Positions 63,380-64,000 of a stretch of 64,000 bases of DNA are shown here, piece by piece (position 1 is the first letter of the stretch; each line of letters opens with the position of its first letter). The stretch comes from Albimonas pacifica (GTDB lineage: Bacteria > Pseudomonadota > Alphaproteobacteria > Rhodobacterales > Rhodobacteraceae), in NCBI RefSeq assembly GCF_900113695.1, contig NZ_FOQH01000008.1, forward strand, positions 186,001 through 250,000, read 5' to 3'. A program made the position numbers and the translations under genes. A model generated the notes under the pieces. It did not search any database. It saw nothing but the letters and a program-made list of their open reading frames with translations, and was not told the origin of the DNA.

Positions 63380-63412
63380 AGGCGCCCTGCGGGCGGGCCT
63401 GGCCGGGTCGCG
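63380..63412. repeat. Short GC-rich repeat, copy B (REP-like)
   Basis: 33 bases matching 19693-19725 with about three differences; begins AGGCGCCCTGCGGGCGGGC and ends GTCGCG. Lies between convergent genes. Probably a dispersed extragenic element. Confidence 0.5.
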
Positions 63413-63425
63413 CCCGGCGCGGGCG

Positions 63426-64000
63426 TCAGCCTTTCAGCGCGGGGTCGGGGGCCCGGCCGGCGCCGTCCCATTCGGCATGCAGCGCCTCGATGGCGCGGGC
63501 GCGCTTTTCGGAGGGCGGGTGGCTCATCAGCCAGGCGACGCCGCTCGACGCGGGGCCCATGGTCTCGAGCTTGCGCAGCAGCGAGGCCTGCGCCCCCCGC
63601 TCCAGCCCCGCCTTGCGCATCAGCGCGGCGGCGAAGGCGTCCGCCTCGTATTCGTCCTGGCGCGAGAGCCGGGCGGCCAGAAGGCTCGCGAGCATCGCCC
63701 CGATCCAGGGCCCGATGAAGGGGATGAAGCGCCCCAGGATCGCCACCGCCACCCAGCGGATCGCGTTCTGTCCGGTCCAGTCGATCATCCGCCGGCGGGA
63801 ATGGCCCAGCCCCACGTGCCCCAGCTCATGGGCCACGATCGAGGCGACCTCGTCGGTGGTCACCCGCCCCAGGCGGTGCTGGTCGAGCACGCCCGAGGTG
63901 ATGAACACCCGCCCGTCCGGCGCCGCCAGCCCGTTGAAGGCCGGCACGTCGTAGACGTTGGCCTTGAGATGCGGGATCTCCAGCGCCCGGCCCAGGCGGC
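63426..64000 (-). CDS. M48-family zinc metalloprotease, 5' end beyond the window
   Basis: The last about 190 codons are present. DEVASIVAHELGHVGLGHSR holds the HExxH zinc motif (HELGH), and RQDEYEADAFAAALM supplies the third ligand Glu (ExxxD). A hydrophobic segment (VAVAILGRFIPFIGPWIGAM) lies between. It resembles the BepA/LoiP/YggG group of M48 periplasmic or membrane-bound proteases involved in outer-membrane quality control. The N-terminus, including any signal peptide, is to the right of 64000. The frame is open to the window edge. Confidence 0.9.
   Translation of the reverse strand, partial: RLGRALEIPHLKANVYDVPAFNGLAAPDGRVFITSGVLDQHRLGRVTTDEVASIVAHELGHVGLGHSRRRMIDWTGQNAIRWVAVAILGRFIPFIGPWIGAMLASLLAARLSRQDEYEADAFAAALMRKAGLERGAQASLLRKLETMGPASSGVAWLMSHPPSEKRARAIEALHAEWDGAGRAPDPALKG

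Overview
The window is a very GC-rich (well over 65% by eye) bacterial chromosome segment, packed with genes on both strands. The gene content points to an alphaproteobacterium of the Rhodobacterales type: a VPLPA-CTERM surface protein, a DUF2937 protein, the nlpD/pcm/surE/serS group beside tatABC, glnK-amtB behind a sigma-54 promoter, and tandem CtrA-type TTAA-N7-TTAA boxes. No rRNA, tRNA, CRISPR array, phage or insertion sequence was recognised. The segment reads as ordinary core chromosome with some accessory pockets.

Layout. 1-6.3 kb (minus strand): rpmJ, a polar amino-acid ABC importer (binding protein and two permeases, no ATPase), two small secreted proteins, then amtB and glnK under a sigma-54-like promoter. 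6.7-15.4 kb: a flavin-oxidase/MocR divergent pair, a class A penicillin-binding protein, a small membrane protein, an alpha/beta hydrolase, an SDR and a zinc alcohol dehydrogenase, then a tiny hydrophobic-peptide gene bounded by hairpins. 15.4-24 kb: a Tat-exported peptide-type binding protein, a RACo-like [2Fe-2S]/ASKHA corrinoid-activation protein, and a ridA-recO pair flanked by two copies of a long palindromic element; then a flavodoxin-fold reductase, an EamA transporter and a hydrolase. 24-31.4 kb (minus): a TPR methyltransferase translationally coupled to a large uncharacterised exported protein, a lactonase-like MBL enzyme, an amidase, and a Gfo/Idh-NTF2 pair. 31.7-41.3 kb: rhlE, a sulfotransferase-like gene behind tandem CtrA boxes, an entericidin-like lipoprotein, prfC, DUF1206, a tandem Usp protein, an SDR lacking the YxxxK motif, a GNAT and an orphan Fe/spermidine-type ABC ATPase. 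42-51.2 kb: tatABC plus a DUF815 ATPase, converging on nlpD-pcm-surE-SET-serS, then an amidase-like NlpC/P60 protein and DUF2937. 51.3-58.1 kb: ettA, a VPLPA-CTERM protein, a MarR-GNAT fusion with a perfect palindromic operator, nadD, dacB and a TerB-like protein. 58.5-64 kb: an MCE lipid-transport operon (STAS-MlaE, MlaF, a 707-residue MlaD-type protein, an auxiliary lipoprotein) and the 3' part of an M48 protease.

The most unusual signal is the pair of long palindromes flanking ridA-recO (about 19774-19964 and 21245-21438). Their 163-bp cores have equal length, and where the copies differ both arms have usually changed together so that pairing is kept. This looks like a conserved, structure-selected or arm-converted repeat family. 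Second are the CtrA boxes before the sulfotransferase-like gene, and third the 30-residue peptide gene at 15249. No large new multi-gene system was evident.
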